A DNA stretch of 64,000 bases from Alphaproteobacteria bacterium HGW-Alphaproteobacteria-18 (lineage in GTDB: Bacteria; Pseudomonadota; Alphaproteobacteria; Caulobacterales; Hyphomonadaceae), in the NCBI GenBank assembly GCA_002841155.1, contig PHEH01000006.1:62001-126000 (forward strand), in the 5' to 3' direction. Numbering within the stretch: the stretch's first letter is position 1; every line of letters begins with the position of its first letter. Shown here piece after piece: positions 41,879-50,957 of the stretch. The position numbers were made by a program, and so were the translations under genes. The notes under the pieces were generated by a model. The model was not told the origin of the DNA, ran no database searches, and saw only the letters and a program-made list of their open reading frames with translations.

Positions 41879-42288
41879 GACAGATCCTCCGTGCCCGGAT
41901 AGGTCCAGCGCGCCGGGGTCTCCCGCCGGTCCAGATGCAGAAAGGATCTGGCAATGCCGATGCCGGTGAAGCCGAGCCGCTCTGCCGCGTCCACCATCGC
42001 GCGCCGGTCATGCTTGCCGAAAGCAATGTCCACCGCAATGCGCCGATGCTGGGAATTTGGCACGCCGCCGACGACCGCGTTCCAGATGGCGCAGCGATGG
42101 CCCGAATTGATCCTCAGGGGACGGCCCATTTCGGCGCGCAGGGCTTCGAGCGCGTCGAGGAAGTCCGCGTCATGCCAGTAAGCGCCCCGGCACCCCCGCC
42201 CGCCGCATCGGCAGGCGAGTTCATCGGGTCTGAAGTGGGGCCAGCGCCAGCCGGCGCGGGAAACAAGTCTGTGAGATGAGTAAAGCAT
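41875..42288 (-). CDS. M15-family peptidase, phage endolysin-like
   Basis: A 137-residue Peptidase_M15_3-type D-Ala-D-Ala/endopeptidase that should cleave peptidoglycan cross-links. Landmarks are HFRPDELACRCGG, FLDALEALRAEMGRPLRINSGHRC, SQHRRIAVDI (His and Asp zinc ligands) and FLHLD (second His). There is no signal peptide, as expected for an endolysin released by a holin. ATG 42288 (MLYSSHRLVSRAGW) is chosen; the ribosome-binding site is poor, and the longer frame to 42528 translates the tandem repeat and is doubtful. It is coupled to the holin-like gene by ATGA. Confidence 0.82.
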   Translation of the reverse strand: MLYSSHRLVSRAGWRWPHFRPDELACRCGGRGCRGAYWHDADFLDALEALRAEMGRPLRINSGHRCAIWNAVVGGVPNSQHRRIAVDIAFGKHDRRAMVDAAERLGFTGIGIARSFLHLDRRETPARWTYPGTEDLS

Positions 42289-42413
42289 GAGGCGGAGTTT
42301 GCCCCCATGGCCAACCCCGGTGGATTCGAAGGACCGGATTTCCTGCAAGCACGCCAGGATGCGTGTTGGATAGGCGCGCCCGCATCCCCGCATTAGCGCC
42401 CGCTTGCAAAACC

Positions 42414-42501
42414 TGTCCTGAACTGTCCCAAACTGTCCCGATTTGTCCTGATCTGTCCCGATTTGTCCTGATCTGTCCCGAAAGTGTCGCGCAATGTCCC
42501 C
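42414..42501. repeat. 10-bp tandem repeat array upstream of the endolysin gene (locus 3)
   Basis: Seven exact 10-bp steps of TGTCCYRAWY-type units run from 42414 to 42483, the last four alternating TGTCCCGATT/TGTCCTGATC forms, then degenerate GTGTCGC and ATGTCCCC to 42501. It is the longest of three arrays in the window and lies in the 461-bp gap 42289-42749, which holds no convincing gene. Confidence 0.92.
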
Positions 42502-42687
42502 GCTTTGACCGCCCGGAATACGCGCCAAAGCGACCCCTTATCCCCCACGGCAACCGCCCTTTCCCCTGTAGATCCAGAGCTCCGCCCCCAGCCAATCCGG
42601 CGCACCCAAAAACCGGTTAGACTCTTCCCGATGCGCCCAAATAATCTTGCCGAAAAATCAGACTCCAAACCTTCTGAGTTGCGACCA

Positions 42688-42722
42688 CAAAAAGCGCCCC
42701 GCCTCATCGAGACGGAGCGCCT
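42688..42722 (-). terminator. Intrinsic terminator after nitronate monooxygenase gene
   Basis: On the minus strand GGCGCTCCGTCTC and GGCGGGGCGC arms pair (GCGC and CCG/CGG blocks, small internal loops) and are followed by TTTTTGTGG, 28 bp after the stop. Confidence 0.65.
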
Positions 42723-42749
42723 GTCTTCTGAGCCCCAAAAGGCCCGTGC

Positions 42750-43748
42750 TTATTCAGCCGGAACCGGCGCCGTGCGCGAGAAAGCCTGCCCCTTGGCCAA
42801 GGCCGCGCGCGCGTCGTTAAATTCACGCTCAAGCTGGTCGACGAAATCCTTCACCGGCCCACGCTTCTTGATCGCGCCGATGCCCTGGCCACAGCCCCAG
42901 ATGTCCTTCCAGGCCTTGGCCTCGGTATTGCCGCCCGATCCGAAGTTCATCTTCGACGGGTCGCTCTCGGGCAGATTGTCGGGGTCCAGGCCCGCCGCGA
43001 TGATCGAGGGTTTGAGGTAGTTGCCATGAACGCCGGTGAAAAGGTTAGAGTAAACAATGTCTTCGGCGCCATAATTGACGATGGCGTCCTTGTAGCCTTC
43101 CATCGCGTTGGCCTCGTCGCACGCAATGAAGGCCGAGCCGATATAGCCAAAGTCCGCCCCCATCGCGAGCGAGGCAGCCACCGCCCCGCCCGTCGCGATG
43201 GAGCCCGACAGCGCCAGCGGCCCGTCAAAGAACTCGCGGATCTCCTGGATCAGCGCAAAGGGCGAAAGCTTGCCGGCATGCCCGCCCGCGCCGGCCGCCA
43301 CCGCGATCAGGCCATCAGCACCCTTCTCCAGCGCCTTCCTGGCAAACCAGGTATCGATCACGTCATGCATCACGATGCCGCCATAGGAATGGATGGCATC
43401 ATTCACATCCGTGCGCGCGCCCAGCGAGGTGATGATCACCGGCACCTTGAACTTCACGCAGGCTTCGATGTCATGGTCGAGGCGGTTATTGGTCTTGTGG
43501 ACAATCTGGTTGACCGCAAAGGGCGCCGCCGGGCGGTCGGGATTCTTCACATTGTATTCGCCGAGTTCATTGGTGATCTTGTCCAGCCACTCATGCAGGA
43601 CAGGGCCTGGCCGGGCATTCAGCGCCGGGAAGCTGCCGACAACACCCGCCTTGCACTGGGCAATCACGAGCTCCGCATTGGAGATAATGAACAGCGGCGA
43701 GGCGATCACCGGAATACGCAGGTTTTGCAGGATAGGCGGCACAGCCAT
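42750..43748 (-). CDS. Nitronate monooxygenase family flavoprotein
   Basis: A 332-residue FMN-dependent TIM-barrel enzyme of the NMO/2-nitropropane dioxygenase family. Landmarks are LRIPVIASPLFIIS, GVVGSFPALN, GADGLIAVAAGAGGHAG and GPLALSGSIATGGAVAASLAMGADFGYIGSAFI (FMN phosphate site). It oxidises alkyl nitronates or a related anion; the physiological substrate may be propionate 3-nitronate. The start at ATG 43748 has GGAG nine bases upstream. It ends with its own terminator. Confidence 0.93.
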   Translation of the reverse strand: MAVPPILQNLRIPVIASPLFIISNAELVIAQCKAGVVGSFPALNARPGPVLHEWLDKITNELGEYNVKNPDRPAAPFAVNQIVHKTNNRLDHDIEACVKFKVPVIITSLGARTDVNDAIHSYGGIVMHDVIDTWFARKALEKGADGLIAVAAGAGGHAGKLSPFALIQEIREFFDGPLALSGSIATGGAVAASLAMGADFGYIGSAFIACDEANAMEGYKDAIVNYGAEDIVYSNLFTGVHGNYLKPSIIAAGLDPDNLPESDPSKMNFGSGGNTEAKAWKDIWGCGQGIGAIKKRGPVKDFVDQLEREFNDARAALAKGQAFSRTAPVPAE

Positions 43749-43852
43749 GGGAAGGAATCTCCAGGAGGGACAAGGTCTGCTCCCCAAACTAAACGCGCCG
43801 CGCCGCCGGGCAAGCCTTCCGCAGCGACAAGGGCCAGCCAGCCGCCTCAACC

Positions 43853-43891
43853 AAAAAAAGCCACCCCCGACCCTTTCGGGTCAGGCGTGGC
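43853..43891 (-). terminator. Strong minus-strand intrinsic terminator with no obvious gene upstream
   Basis: On the minus strand GCCACGCCTGACCC and GGGTCGGGGGTGGC pair over 13 of 14 positions around a GAAA tetraloop, followed by seven T. It ends a minus-strand transcript that must start upstream of 43892, where I find no convincing protein gene. Confidence 0.85.
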
Positions 43892-44502
43892 CAAGGCGGA
43901 GCTCAGCAGCTCTCAGATACAGATAAAGACGGACCGGATCTTCCCATCCCGCACCGGAGCCTGCCCCTTCCCACGCACCGGAAGGTTGCGGATGTGCTGA
44001 CAGCGACGAAAGCAGACACCCGCGGGCAGAACTACGCGAGGGTTTTGGCTACCCGTGAGAGGTTGGGTGGCCATGCGACAGGAGGCCCCGCCAGGCCGCC
44101 TGCCGGTGCAGGAGGGAAATCAGGTCACCTGGATCACCATCGGCGATCAGGCCGTCGAGAAAGAGACCGGGACCATGATCATTTGCGGGCTGGCCGCAAA
44201 GCTGTGCCGGATGCACCTCGGCATGGGAGGAAACGCTGGAGGAGCGGGGGTTGGGTACAGCCTTGAACATGGTCTCGGTCTCCGTCTTGCGACTGGTTCT
44301 CATTCGCACTTCTCGGAGACAGGGTCAACCCTTCAATCATTACAATCGGCCCATCCGCCCCGGCGTCCTGTGGAATTCCCCTCAAAAGCGCCGCGTCGCG
44401 GCAGAGAAATGTTGCGATGCAGAAGGCCCATGCATGAATGAGGGTCACATACCCTTAAGGAAGCAGTTCACAAGCCAGCCCGGATTGCCCTAAACCGGCA
44501 GC
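43892..44502 (-). other. Gene-poor 611-bp region with a possible minus-strand transcript
   Basis: No open frame here looks like a known protein. On the minus strand a 53-codon frame (44074-43913, ending GKIRSVFICI) stops 21 bp before the strong terminator, and an 86-codon frame (44309-44049) overlaps it; neither has a convincing ribosome-binding site. With a Fur-like palindrome at 44288-44308 upstream and a terminator downstream, a regulated small RNA or small-protein transcript of ~400 nt is possible. Confidence 0.4.
44288..44308. promoter_or_regulatory. Fur-box-like palindrome
   Basis: On the minus strand TGCGAATGAGAACCAGTCGCA: TGCGA/TCGCA ends around an AATGAGAA core, close to proteobacterial Fur sites of the GAATGAGAATNNTTCGCA kind. 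It lies ~400 bp upstream of the minus-strand terminator at 43853-43891. Confidence 0.4.
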
Positions 44503-46422
44503 ATGGCCGATGACATCCTCCCCTTCAGTTCCGCATTCCCCGCAGCCACCGAAGCCGACTGGCTGAGCGCCGTTGAAAAGGCGCTCAAGGGCAAGAGCGT
44601 CGACACGCTCACCCGCAAGACCGCCGACGGTATCGCCGTCAAGGCGCTTTACCGTGAGAGCGACTTTGCCACCGCCACCGACCCCCTCGGCGCGCCCGGG
44701 CAGGCGCCCTATCTGCGCGGGCCGACGGCAGCGCCTGACAAGTGGCGCCCCTGGGACATCCGCCAGCTGTTCACCCACCCCTCGGCAGCAGAAACCAATG
44801 CCGAGATCCTGCGCGACCTGGAGCGCGGCGTTTCCTCGGTGGAGATCGCGCTCGACTGCACCGGTAAGGACGGCGTCCAGATCACCACGCTGGAGGACTT
44901 TCAGACAGCCCTCACCGGCGTCCGCGCCGATTATGCGGGCGTCGCGCTCAGCCATCTCAGCGCCTCGGGCGCCACCGCCTCCGCGCTGCTCGGCCTCTGG
45001 GCTGAAACGCAGGAAAACGCCGCCGCGCTGAATATTGACTTCAACATGGACCCGCTCGGCGCCCTCGCGCGCACCGGCAAGCTTTCAGGCGGTCTCGACG
45101 CCGCGTTTGACCGCGTCGCCGCTGTGGCGACCGCGCTCGGCGCGAAATTCCCGCAGGCGGGCCTCCTCCGCATCGACGCGGCAAGCGTGCATGAAGCGGG
45201 CGGCTCAGAAGCCCAGGAACTCGGCGCGCTGATCGCCTCGGCCATCGACACGCTGCGCCGCCTGGACGGCAAGGCGGATATCGCCGTGCTCACCGGAAAG
45301 ATCAGCTTTGCCCTCGCGCTCGACGCAAATTATGGCATCGGCATCGCCAAGCTGCGCGCCGCGCGCCGCCTCTGGGCGCGCTGCCTGGAAGCGCTCGGCC
45401 TCGCGCCTGCCCCGATGCGCCTGCAAGGCATCACCTCGGCGCGCATGCTGACCAAATATGATCCGTGGACAAATATGCTGCGTGTCACCTGCGCCACCTT
45501 TGCCGGCGCGGCGGGCGGGGCCGACATCGTCACCGCGCGCGCCTTCAATGAAGCGCTCGGCCGGCCCGAAGGTCTTGGCCGCCGCATCGCGCGCAATACG
45601 CAGATCATCGCCATGGAAGAAAGCCAGCTCGGCCGCGTCGCAGACCCGACCGGCGGCGCCTGGTTCACCGAGACACTGGCGGATGATCTCGCGAAGGCCG
45701 CCTGGGCGGAATTCCAGACCATCGAAAGCGAAGGCGGCTATGGCGCCTCGCTCCTCTCCGGCGCCTTCCAGGCCCGCGTGAAGACCGTCCGCGAAGCGCG
45801 CGCCAAAGATATCGCCCGCCGCAAGATCCCGCTGACGGGCGTGTCGGAATATCCGCTTCTGGAAGAAATCGGCGCGCCGGTGGCGGACATTGATCTGCCG
45901 CCCCCGCGCGACGGCGTCTCCGATGCCGGTCTCAAGGCTTACGTCAAAACACCGCTCACAAACGGCGCAGACGCGACCGCCGAAGCGCTCACGCCCACCC
46001 GCCTCGCCGCGCCGTTCGAGGCCCTGCGCGACGCCGCCGCCCGCGCGCCAAAAACGCCGGCCGCCTTCATTGCCACCCTCGGCGCGCTGGCTGAATTTAC
46101 GCCGCGGGCGGACTTTGCGCGCAACCTGCTCGCCGCTGGCGGCATCCTGCCTAAGGAAGCCGTTGTCCCTCCGAAGGACACCGCCGAACTCGCCGCCGCT
46201 TTCAAGGCGTCTGGCTGCCGCCTCGCCGTCCTCTGCGGCACGGACAAAGGCTATGAAGCGGGCGCCGCAGACGCCGCTGAAGCCCTTAAAAAAGCCGGGG
46301 CCCAGGCCGTCTGGCTTGCCGGAAAAGCCGAAGCCCCCGGCATCGACCTCAACATCTTCGCAGGCTGCGACGTGCTCCACGCGCTTGAGCTTGCCCATGC
46401 CGAGCTGGGAGTGTCCAAATGA
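44503..46422 (+). CDS. mutA: Methylmalonyl-CoA mutase small (beta) subunit
   Basis: A 639-residue subunit of the heterodimeric mutase that interconverts methylmalonyl-CoA and succinyl-CoA in propionate and branched-chain catabolism. It has the mutase barrel ([70 protein letters not shown] segments) and a C-terminal cobalamin-fold region in which the DxHxxG motif is not evident, as expected for the non-catalytic subunit. Its stop overlaps mutB by 4 bp (ATGA). Confidence 0.93.
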   Translation: MADDILPFSSAFPAATEADWLSAVEKALKGKSVDTLTRKTADGIAVKALYRESDFATATDPLGAPGQAPYLRGPTAAPDKWRPWDIRQLFTHPSAAETNAEILRDLERGVSSVEIALDCTGKDGVQITTLEDFQTALTGVRADYAGVALSHLSASGATASALLGLWAETQENAAALNIDFNMDPLGALARTGKLSGGLDAAFDRVAAVATALGAKFPQAGLLRIDAASVHEAGGSEAQELGALIASAIDTLRRLDGKADIAVLTGKISFALALDANYGIGIAKLRAARRLWARCLEALGLAPAPMRLQGITSARMLTKYDPWTNMLRVTCATFAGAAGGADIVTARAFNEALGRPEGLGRRIARNTQIIAMEESQLGRVADPTGGAWFTETLADDLAKAAWAEFQTIESEGGYGASLLSGAFQARVKTVREARAKDIARRKIPLTGVSEYPLLEEIGAPVADIDLPPPRDGVSDAGLKAYVKTPLTNGADATAEALTPTRLAAPFEALRDAAARAPKTPAAFIATLGALAEFTPRADFARNLLAAGGILPKEAVVPPKDTAELAAAFKASGCRLAVLCGTDKGYEAGAADAAEALKKAGAQAVWLAGKAEAPGIDLNIFAGCDVLHALELAHAELGVSK

Positions 46423-48581
46423 CCAAGTTCCCCGATTTCACCAAGCTCGATCTTGGCACGCCGAACGCAAAGCCCGGCGCGGCCAAACTCGGCGAGGCCT
46501 GGGAAACGCCCGAAGGCATCGCGGTCAAATCCGCATTTACCGCTGCAGATAGCGCCGGGCTCGATTTCCTTGATGACTATCCGGGCCTCACGCCCTTTGG
46601 CCGGGGCCCTTACCCGACCATGTACACCAACCAGCCCTGGACCATCCGTCAGTATGCGGGCTTCTCCACGGCCGAAGATTCCAACGCCTTCTACCGCCGC
46701 AACCTCGCCGCCGGTCAGAAGGGCCTCTCGGTCGCCTTCGATCTGGCCACCCACCGGGGCTATGATTCCGATCATCCGCGCGTGACCGGCGATGTCGGCA
46801 TGGCGGGCGTTGCCATCGACTCCATTCTCGACATGCGCACGCTCTTCTCCGGCATCCCGCTCGACCAGATGTCGGTCTCGATGACGATGAACGGCGCAGT
46901 GCTCCCGATCCTCGCGCTATACATCGCAGCGGCGGAAGAACAGGGCGTTACCCCGGACAAACTTGCCGGCACCATCCAGAACGACATTCTCAAAGAGTTC
47001 ATGGTGCGGAACACCTATATCTATCCGCCCAAGCCCTCCATGCGGATCATTTCGGACATTTTCGCCTACACCTCCGAAAACATGCCGAAATACAATTCCA
47101 TCTCGATCTCCGGCTATCATATGCAGGAAGCGGGCGCGACGGCAGACCTGGAACTCGCCTATACGCTGGCCGACGGTATCGAATACATTCGCGCCGGCGT
47201 GGCCGCGGGGCTTGATGTCGACAAGTTTGCGCCGCGCCTCTCCTTCTTCTGGGCCATCGGCATGAACACCTTCATGGAAGTCGCCAAGATGCGCGCCGCG
47301 CGCCTCATCTGGGCAAAACTCGTGAAGGAGAAGTTCAATCCGAAGTCTGACAAATCCCTCAGCCTGCGGACACACTCACAAACCTCCGGCTGGAGCCTCA
47401 CGGCGCAGGACGTTTACAACAACGTCATCCGCACCTGTCTTGAAGCCATCGCGGCCTCCGGCGGCCAGACCCAGAGCCTGCACACCAACAGCTTCGATGA
47501 AGCGCTCGCCCTGCCGACGGACTTCTCCGCCCGGATCGCGCGCAACACGCAGATCCTGCTGCAACAGGAAGCAGGCGCCTGCCAGTCCATCGACCTCTTC
47601 GGCGGCAGCTATTATGTTGAGCGCCTGACCCACGATCTGGCCGCAAAAGCGCTGAAACATATCGAGGAAGTCGAAGCGATGGGCGGGATGGCGAAAGCCA
47701 TCGAAGAGGGCCTGCCCAAGCTGCGCATCGAGGAAGCCGCCGCCAATACGCAGGCCCGCATCGACAGCGGCACGCAGACCGTGGTCGGCGTCAACAAATT
47801 CCTTCTGGATGAGGACGAAGACGTGCCCGTCCTGAAGGTCGATAACGCCGCTGTGCGCCGCATGCAGCTAGAAAAGCTTGCGCGCCTCAAATCCGAGCGC
47901 AATGAAGCGGAGGTAACCGCCAGGCTCGACGCCATCGCCGAAGCCGCCGCCGGCACCAAGGGCAACCTCCTCGCCCTCGCCGTGGACGCGGCGCGCGCCA
48001 AGGCGACCGTGGGCGAGATTTCCGAAGCCGTCGAGCGCAGCCAGGGCCGCCACAGCGCCGTGATCCGCTCGATCAAGGGCATCTATGGCGGCGGCGTGAA
48101 AGGCAATGCAAAAGCCGAGACCGCCCAGACGCTCGCGGCTGACTTCGAGAAAACCAATGGCCGCCGGCCGAAGATCTATATCGCCAAGATGGGCCAGGAC
48201 GGACATGACCGTGGACAGAAGGTCGTCGCCTCCGCGCTGATGGATCTTGGCTGGGATGTCGAGATCGGCCCGCTTTTCCAGACTCCGGAAGAAGCCGCGC
48301 GCGATGCGCGGGCAGCCGGGGTAGACATCGTCGCCGCCTCCTCCCTCGCCGCAGGCCATCTGACGCTGGTGCCCGAACTCAAACGCGCCCTCGGCAATGA
48401 AGGCGCGGCCAATGCGCGGATCATCGTCGGCGGCGTCATCCCGCCGCAGGATTTCGACGCCCTGCGCACCGCCGGCGCCGCTGCGATCTTCCCACCGGGC
48501 ACGGTCATCGCCGACAGCGCCATCCGCATGCTGGAACTCCTGCTGGGCACGGACGATCCGGCGCGGACGGCGGCGGAGTGA
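46419..48581 (+). CDS. mutB: Methylmalonyl-CoA mutase large (alpha) subunit
   Basis: The 720-residue catalytic subunit. The barrel domain contains [36 protein letters not shown] and [20 protein letters not shown]; the C-terminal domain carries the adenosylcobalamin motif [14 protein letters not shown] (His about residue 596 ligates cobalt) and [15 protein letters not shown]. Needs vitamin B12. Neither meaB nor the epimerase is adjacent; a UPF0145 protein and a zincin follow instead. Confidence 0.97.
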   Translation: MTKFPDFTKLDLGTPNAKPGAAKLGEAWETPEGIAVKSAFTAADSAGLDFLDDYPGLTPFGRGPYPTMYTNQPWTIRQYAGFSTAEDSNAFYRRNLAAGQKGLSVAFDLATHRGYDSDHPRVTGDVGMAGVAIDSILDMRTLFSGIPLDQMSVSMTMNGAVLPILALYIAAAEEQGVTPDKLAGTIQNDILKEFMVRNTYIYPPKPSMRIISDIFAYTSENMPKYNSISISGYHMQEAGATADLELAYTLADGIEYIRAGVAAGLDVDKFAPRLSFFWAIGMNTFMEVAKMRAARLIWAKLVKEKFNPKSDKSLSLRTHSQTSGWSLTAQDVYNNVIRTCLEAIAASGGQTQSLHTNSFDEALALPTDFSARIARNTQILLQQEAGACQSIDLFGGSYYVERLTHDLAAKALKHIEEVEAMGGMAKAIEEGLPKLRIEEAAANTQARIDSGTQTVVGVNKFLLDEDEDVPVLKVDNAAVRRMQLEKLARLKSERNEAEVTARLDAIAEAAAGTKGNLLALAVDAARAKATVGEISEAVERSQGRHSAVIRSIKGIYGGGVKGNAKAETAQTLAADFEKTNGRRPKIYIAKMGQDGHDRGQKVVASALMDLGWDVEIGPLFQTPEEAARDARAAGVDIVAASSLAAGHLTLVPELKRALGNEGAANARIIVGGVIPPQDFDALRTAGAAAIFPPGTVIADSAIRMLELLLGTDDPARTAAE

Positions 48582-48602
48582 TTTTTCAACGGAGAGACGT
48601 TC

Positions 48603-48923
48603 ATGATCCTCACCACCACACACACCGTTCAGGGCCGCGAAATCTCGGCCTATAAAGGCATTGTCTGCGGGGAGGTCGTGATCGGCGCGCATCTCGGCAA
48701 GGATATCCTGGCGAGCTTTACCAATCTCGTCGGCGGGCGCTCCAACGCCTATGAGAGCACCCTGCGCGAGACGCGCGACGGGGCGCTGGCCGAGATGATC
48801 GAAGAGGCAACCCGTCTGGGCGCGGACGCCATTGTCGGCGTGAAGTTTGATTACAGCGTCATCGGCCAGAACGGATCGATGATGATGGTGGCCGTTTCCG
48901 GCACGGCCGTAACGCTCGCATGA
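48603..48923 (+). CDS. UPF0145/YbjQ family protein
   Basis: A 106-residue YbjQ-type protein (PF01906): [25 protein letters not shown], then [37 protein letters not shown]. It assembles as a small oligomer in known structures; its function is unknown, with heavy-metal binding proposed. It begins 21 bp after mutB with GGAGAG before the ATG, and its stop overlaps the zincin gene. Confidence 0.92.
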   Translation: MILTTTHTVQGREISAYKGIVCGEVVIGAHLGKDILASFTNLVGGRSNAYESTLRETRDGALAEMIEEATRLGADAIVGVKFDYSVIGQNGSMMMVAVSGTAVTLA

Positions 48924-49324
48924 GCGCGCTCACCTCCATCGCGCCGAGCGTGGATGAGTTTTATCTGACGGCGGAAAAATGTTTCGCTGACCTGCCGGAT
49001 TTCATGCGCAAGGCGGCCGGTGATGTGCGCATCATCGTGATGGATTATGCCGAGGATGAAACCCTTGACGAAATGCAGATCGACGACGCGCTGGAGCTGA
49101 CCGGGCTTTATGTGGGCATTCCGCTCACCCTTGAAAGCGTCACCAACCCCTCCGAATACAGACCACTCGTCTATCTCTACCGCCTGCCCATCCTGTTCGA
49201 ATGGGCCGCGCGCGGCGATGTGACCGTGGAAGAACTGGTGACCCATGTGTTCATTCACGAACTTGGCCACCATTTCGGCTGGTCGGACGAAGAAATGGAC
49301 GCCAAGCTCGAAGAAGACGACTAG
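48920..49324 (+). CDS. Minimal zincin-type metallopeptidase family protein
   Basis: A 134-residue protein of the Zincin_1 family (PF06262). The zinc site HELGHHFG is at residues 113-120 (His113, Glu114, His117), near the C-terminus as usual, with ATLY-type beta strands ([14 protein letters not shown]) before it. Cytosolic; the substrate is unknown. It overlaps the UPF0145 gene by ATGA and its stop lies inside the following terminator stem. Confidence 0.92.
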   Translation: MSALTSIAPSVDEFYLTAEKCFADLPDFMRKAAGDVRIIVMDYAEDETLDEMQIDDALELTGLYVGIPLTLESVTNPSEYRPLVYLYRLPILFEWAARGDVTVEELVTHVFIHELGHHFGWSDEEMDAKLEEDD

Positions 49325-49347
49325 CGCCGGCCTTCCGGGCCGGCGCT
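49323..49347. terminator. Bidirectional terminator between zincin and TrkH genes
   Basis: AGCGCCGGCC/GGCCGGCGCT is a perfect 10-bp stem with a 5-nt loop; it includes part of the zincin stop codon. The T-run is short (TTT) on the plus side. Confidence 0.65.
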
Positions 49348-49355
49348 TTGCCAGT

Positions 49356-50729
49356 TCATACCAGCAGGTCTTCGTTCCGATGCTGCTCGCCTTCATCATC
49401 CTTGGAGGCCAACGCAATACCGAAGGTGAGGATGCCCACCCGGCCTGCAAACATCAGCAGGATGATCGTCAGCTTACCCATATCGCTCAGCGATCCGGTG
49501 ATACCCATGGAAAGGCCAACCGTGCCGATAGCGGAGATCGCCTCAAACAGCAGCGCCTGGAAATCCTTTCCCGACTCCGTGAGGCAGAGGACGAAAACCG
49601 CCGGCGTCATCAGCATCACGAAATAAGCCGAGGATGCCATTGCCAGCTGCAGCCGCGCCGGAGCGATCACGCGGTCGAAGAAGGTGATGTCCGGCCGCCG
49701 CCGCAGCGTGGACCGGACAAGCCCAATCATCGCCGCAAAGGTCGTCGTTTTGAGACCGCCCCCTGTGCCTGAGGGCGAGGCGCCGATAGCCATCAGGAAG
49801 AACAGGAGGACGATAACGGCCGGCGTCAGTGCACTAATCGGATGCGTGTTGAAGCCGACTGTGGTCGTAGCGGTCATGGTCTGGAAGAAGGAGGCCAGCA
49901 GCCGCTCGCCGGCAGGCAGGGCGGAAATGCCGGGATCGGCGACAAAGAAGATCGCCGCGCCCACCACCAGGAAGGCGCCCGTCAGCTTCAGAATGACCTT
50001 GCTGGTGAAGCTGAGCGCGAAGCTGCGACGCGTCAGGCTCCGCCAGATATCCCACGCGATCAGGAAACCCATTGCACCGAGGATCGAGAGAGCCGCGATC
50101 GTCGCATTGACGCCCACATCACCGCGAAAGTCTTCCAGGCTGTTTGGGTTGAGGCTGAAGCCCGCGGTGCAGAAGGCCGAGACTGCGTGGAAAATTGCGC
50201 TCCAGACCGCATTATCGACGCCGTTTGCGGAGAACTGGAAATACAGCAGGGTAGCGCCTACAATTTCAACTGCGAGCGTATAGATCACCACCGTGCGAAT
50301 GAAGCTCCCGATACTGATATCTTCTGGCAACGTGAACGCGGCGCGGGCAAGGCGCTCGCGCAGGGGGGAGAGATGCTGCGCTGTCGCCATCATCACGAAG
50401 GAACCGATGGTCATATAGCCGATCCCCCCCGCCTGAATCAGCAACAGGATCACCACCTCTCCCAGGAAAGAGTAGGACGTTCCCGGGTCGACCGTCACAA
50501 GGCCGGTCGTCGAAACGGCGGAAACGGCCGTGAAGAGATTGTCCAGCATATTGACCGGGACTGCCTGCGAAAACGGCACACACAGCAGCGCCCATCCGAG
50601 CGCCATGTAGAAGGCGTAGCCGGCAAAGATCAGCTTTGCCGGATGAACCCGGCGCATCAAGCGATGGGCATGCAGAGAGGCAACCGCAAGAAACTTGCGG
50701 ATGGCCCTGATCACTCGCGAAGCGCGCAT
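49356..50729 (-). CDS. TrkH/KtrB-family potassium channel subunit
   Basis: A 457-residue inner-membrane K+ translocating subunit with four pore repeats; the selectivity-filter segments STTGLVT, CTAGFSLN, TTVGFNTH and GTVGLSMG are all visible. Length and N-terminus suit KtrB/TrkG-type proteins more than the longer TrkH. It needs a cytoplasmic TrkA/KtrA gating partner, which is not encoded nearby. It is transcribed alone; the 228 bp upstream (50730-50957) shows no clear regulatory element. Confidence 0.92.
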   Translation of the reverse strand: MRASRVIRAIRKFLAVASLHAHRLMRRVHPAKLIFAGYAFYMALGWALLCVPFSQAVPVNMLDNLFTAVSAVSTTGLVTVDPGTSYSFLGEVVILLLIQAGGIGYMTIGSFVMMATAQHLSPLRERLARAAFTLPEDISIGSFIRTVVIYTLAVEIVGATLLYFQFSANGVDNAVWSAIFHAVSAFCTAGFSLNPNSLEDFRGDVGVNATIAALSILGAMGFLIAWDIWRSLTRRSFALSFTSKVILKLTGAFLVVGAAIFFVADPGISALPAGERLLASFFQTMTATTTVGFNTHPISALTPAVIVLLFFLMAIGASPSGTGGGLKTTTFAAMIGLVRSTLRRRPDITFFDRVIAPARLQLAMASSAYFVMLMTPAVFVLCLTESGKDFQALLFEAISAIGTVGLSMGITGSLSDMGKLTIILLMFAGRVGILTFGIALASKDDEGEQHRNEDLLV

Positions 50730-50957
50730 GATGAAACCTTTAACGTGGATGAGGGGGTGGGTTGGGAAGCTACGGCGTTGTTAACGCCAGATCAGTCAGT
50801 CCGTTCCTTGTTCAGCACCGCTGCGGCCTGCGCCGCCCTTCGGCTGATGGTGAAGTGCAATAGCACCGTTTTTTCACCCTTTCCAGCCCCCTCCCCGTTT
50901 GCGCCCCTCACACAATCCCGTACAAAGGCTTAGAACCATAAATGAGAGAGAGACAGC

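Noticed and set aside
42414-42501. CRISPR array as an explanation of the tandem decamers
   Set aside because: Units are contiguous 10-mers without spacers, and no cas gene is in the window.
42289-42528. N-terminal extension of the M15 peptidase frame
   Set aside because: It translates the tandem repeat (Arg/Asp/Ser/Gly/Gln periodic residues) and lacks a ribosome-binding site, so the start was set at 42288.
44055-44441. Plus-strand 128-codon frame before mutA
   Set aside because: No family resemblance, low-complexity Gly/Arg/Pro content and no ribosome-binding site; the region is instead described as gene-poor.
45205-46398. 397-codon minus-strand frame opposite mutA
   Set aside because: Gly/Arg-rich antisense shadow; mutA matches its family throughout.
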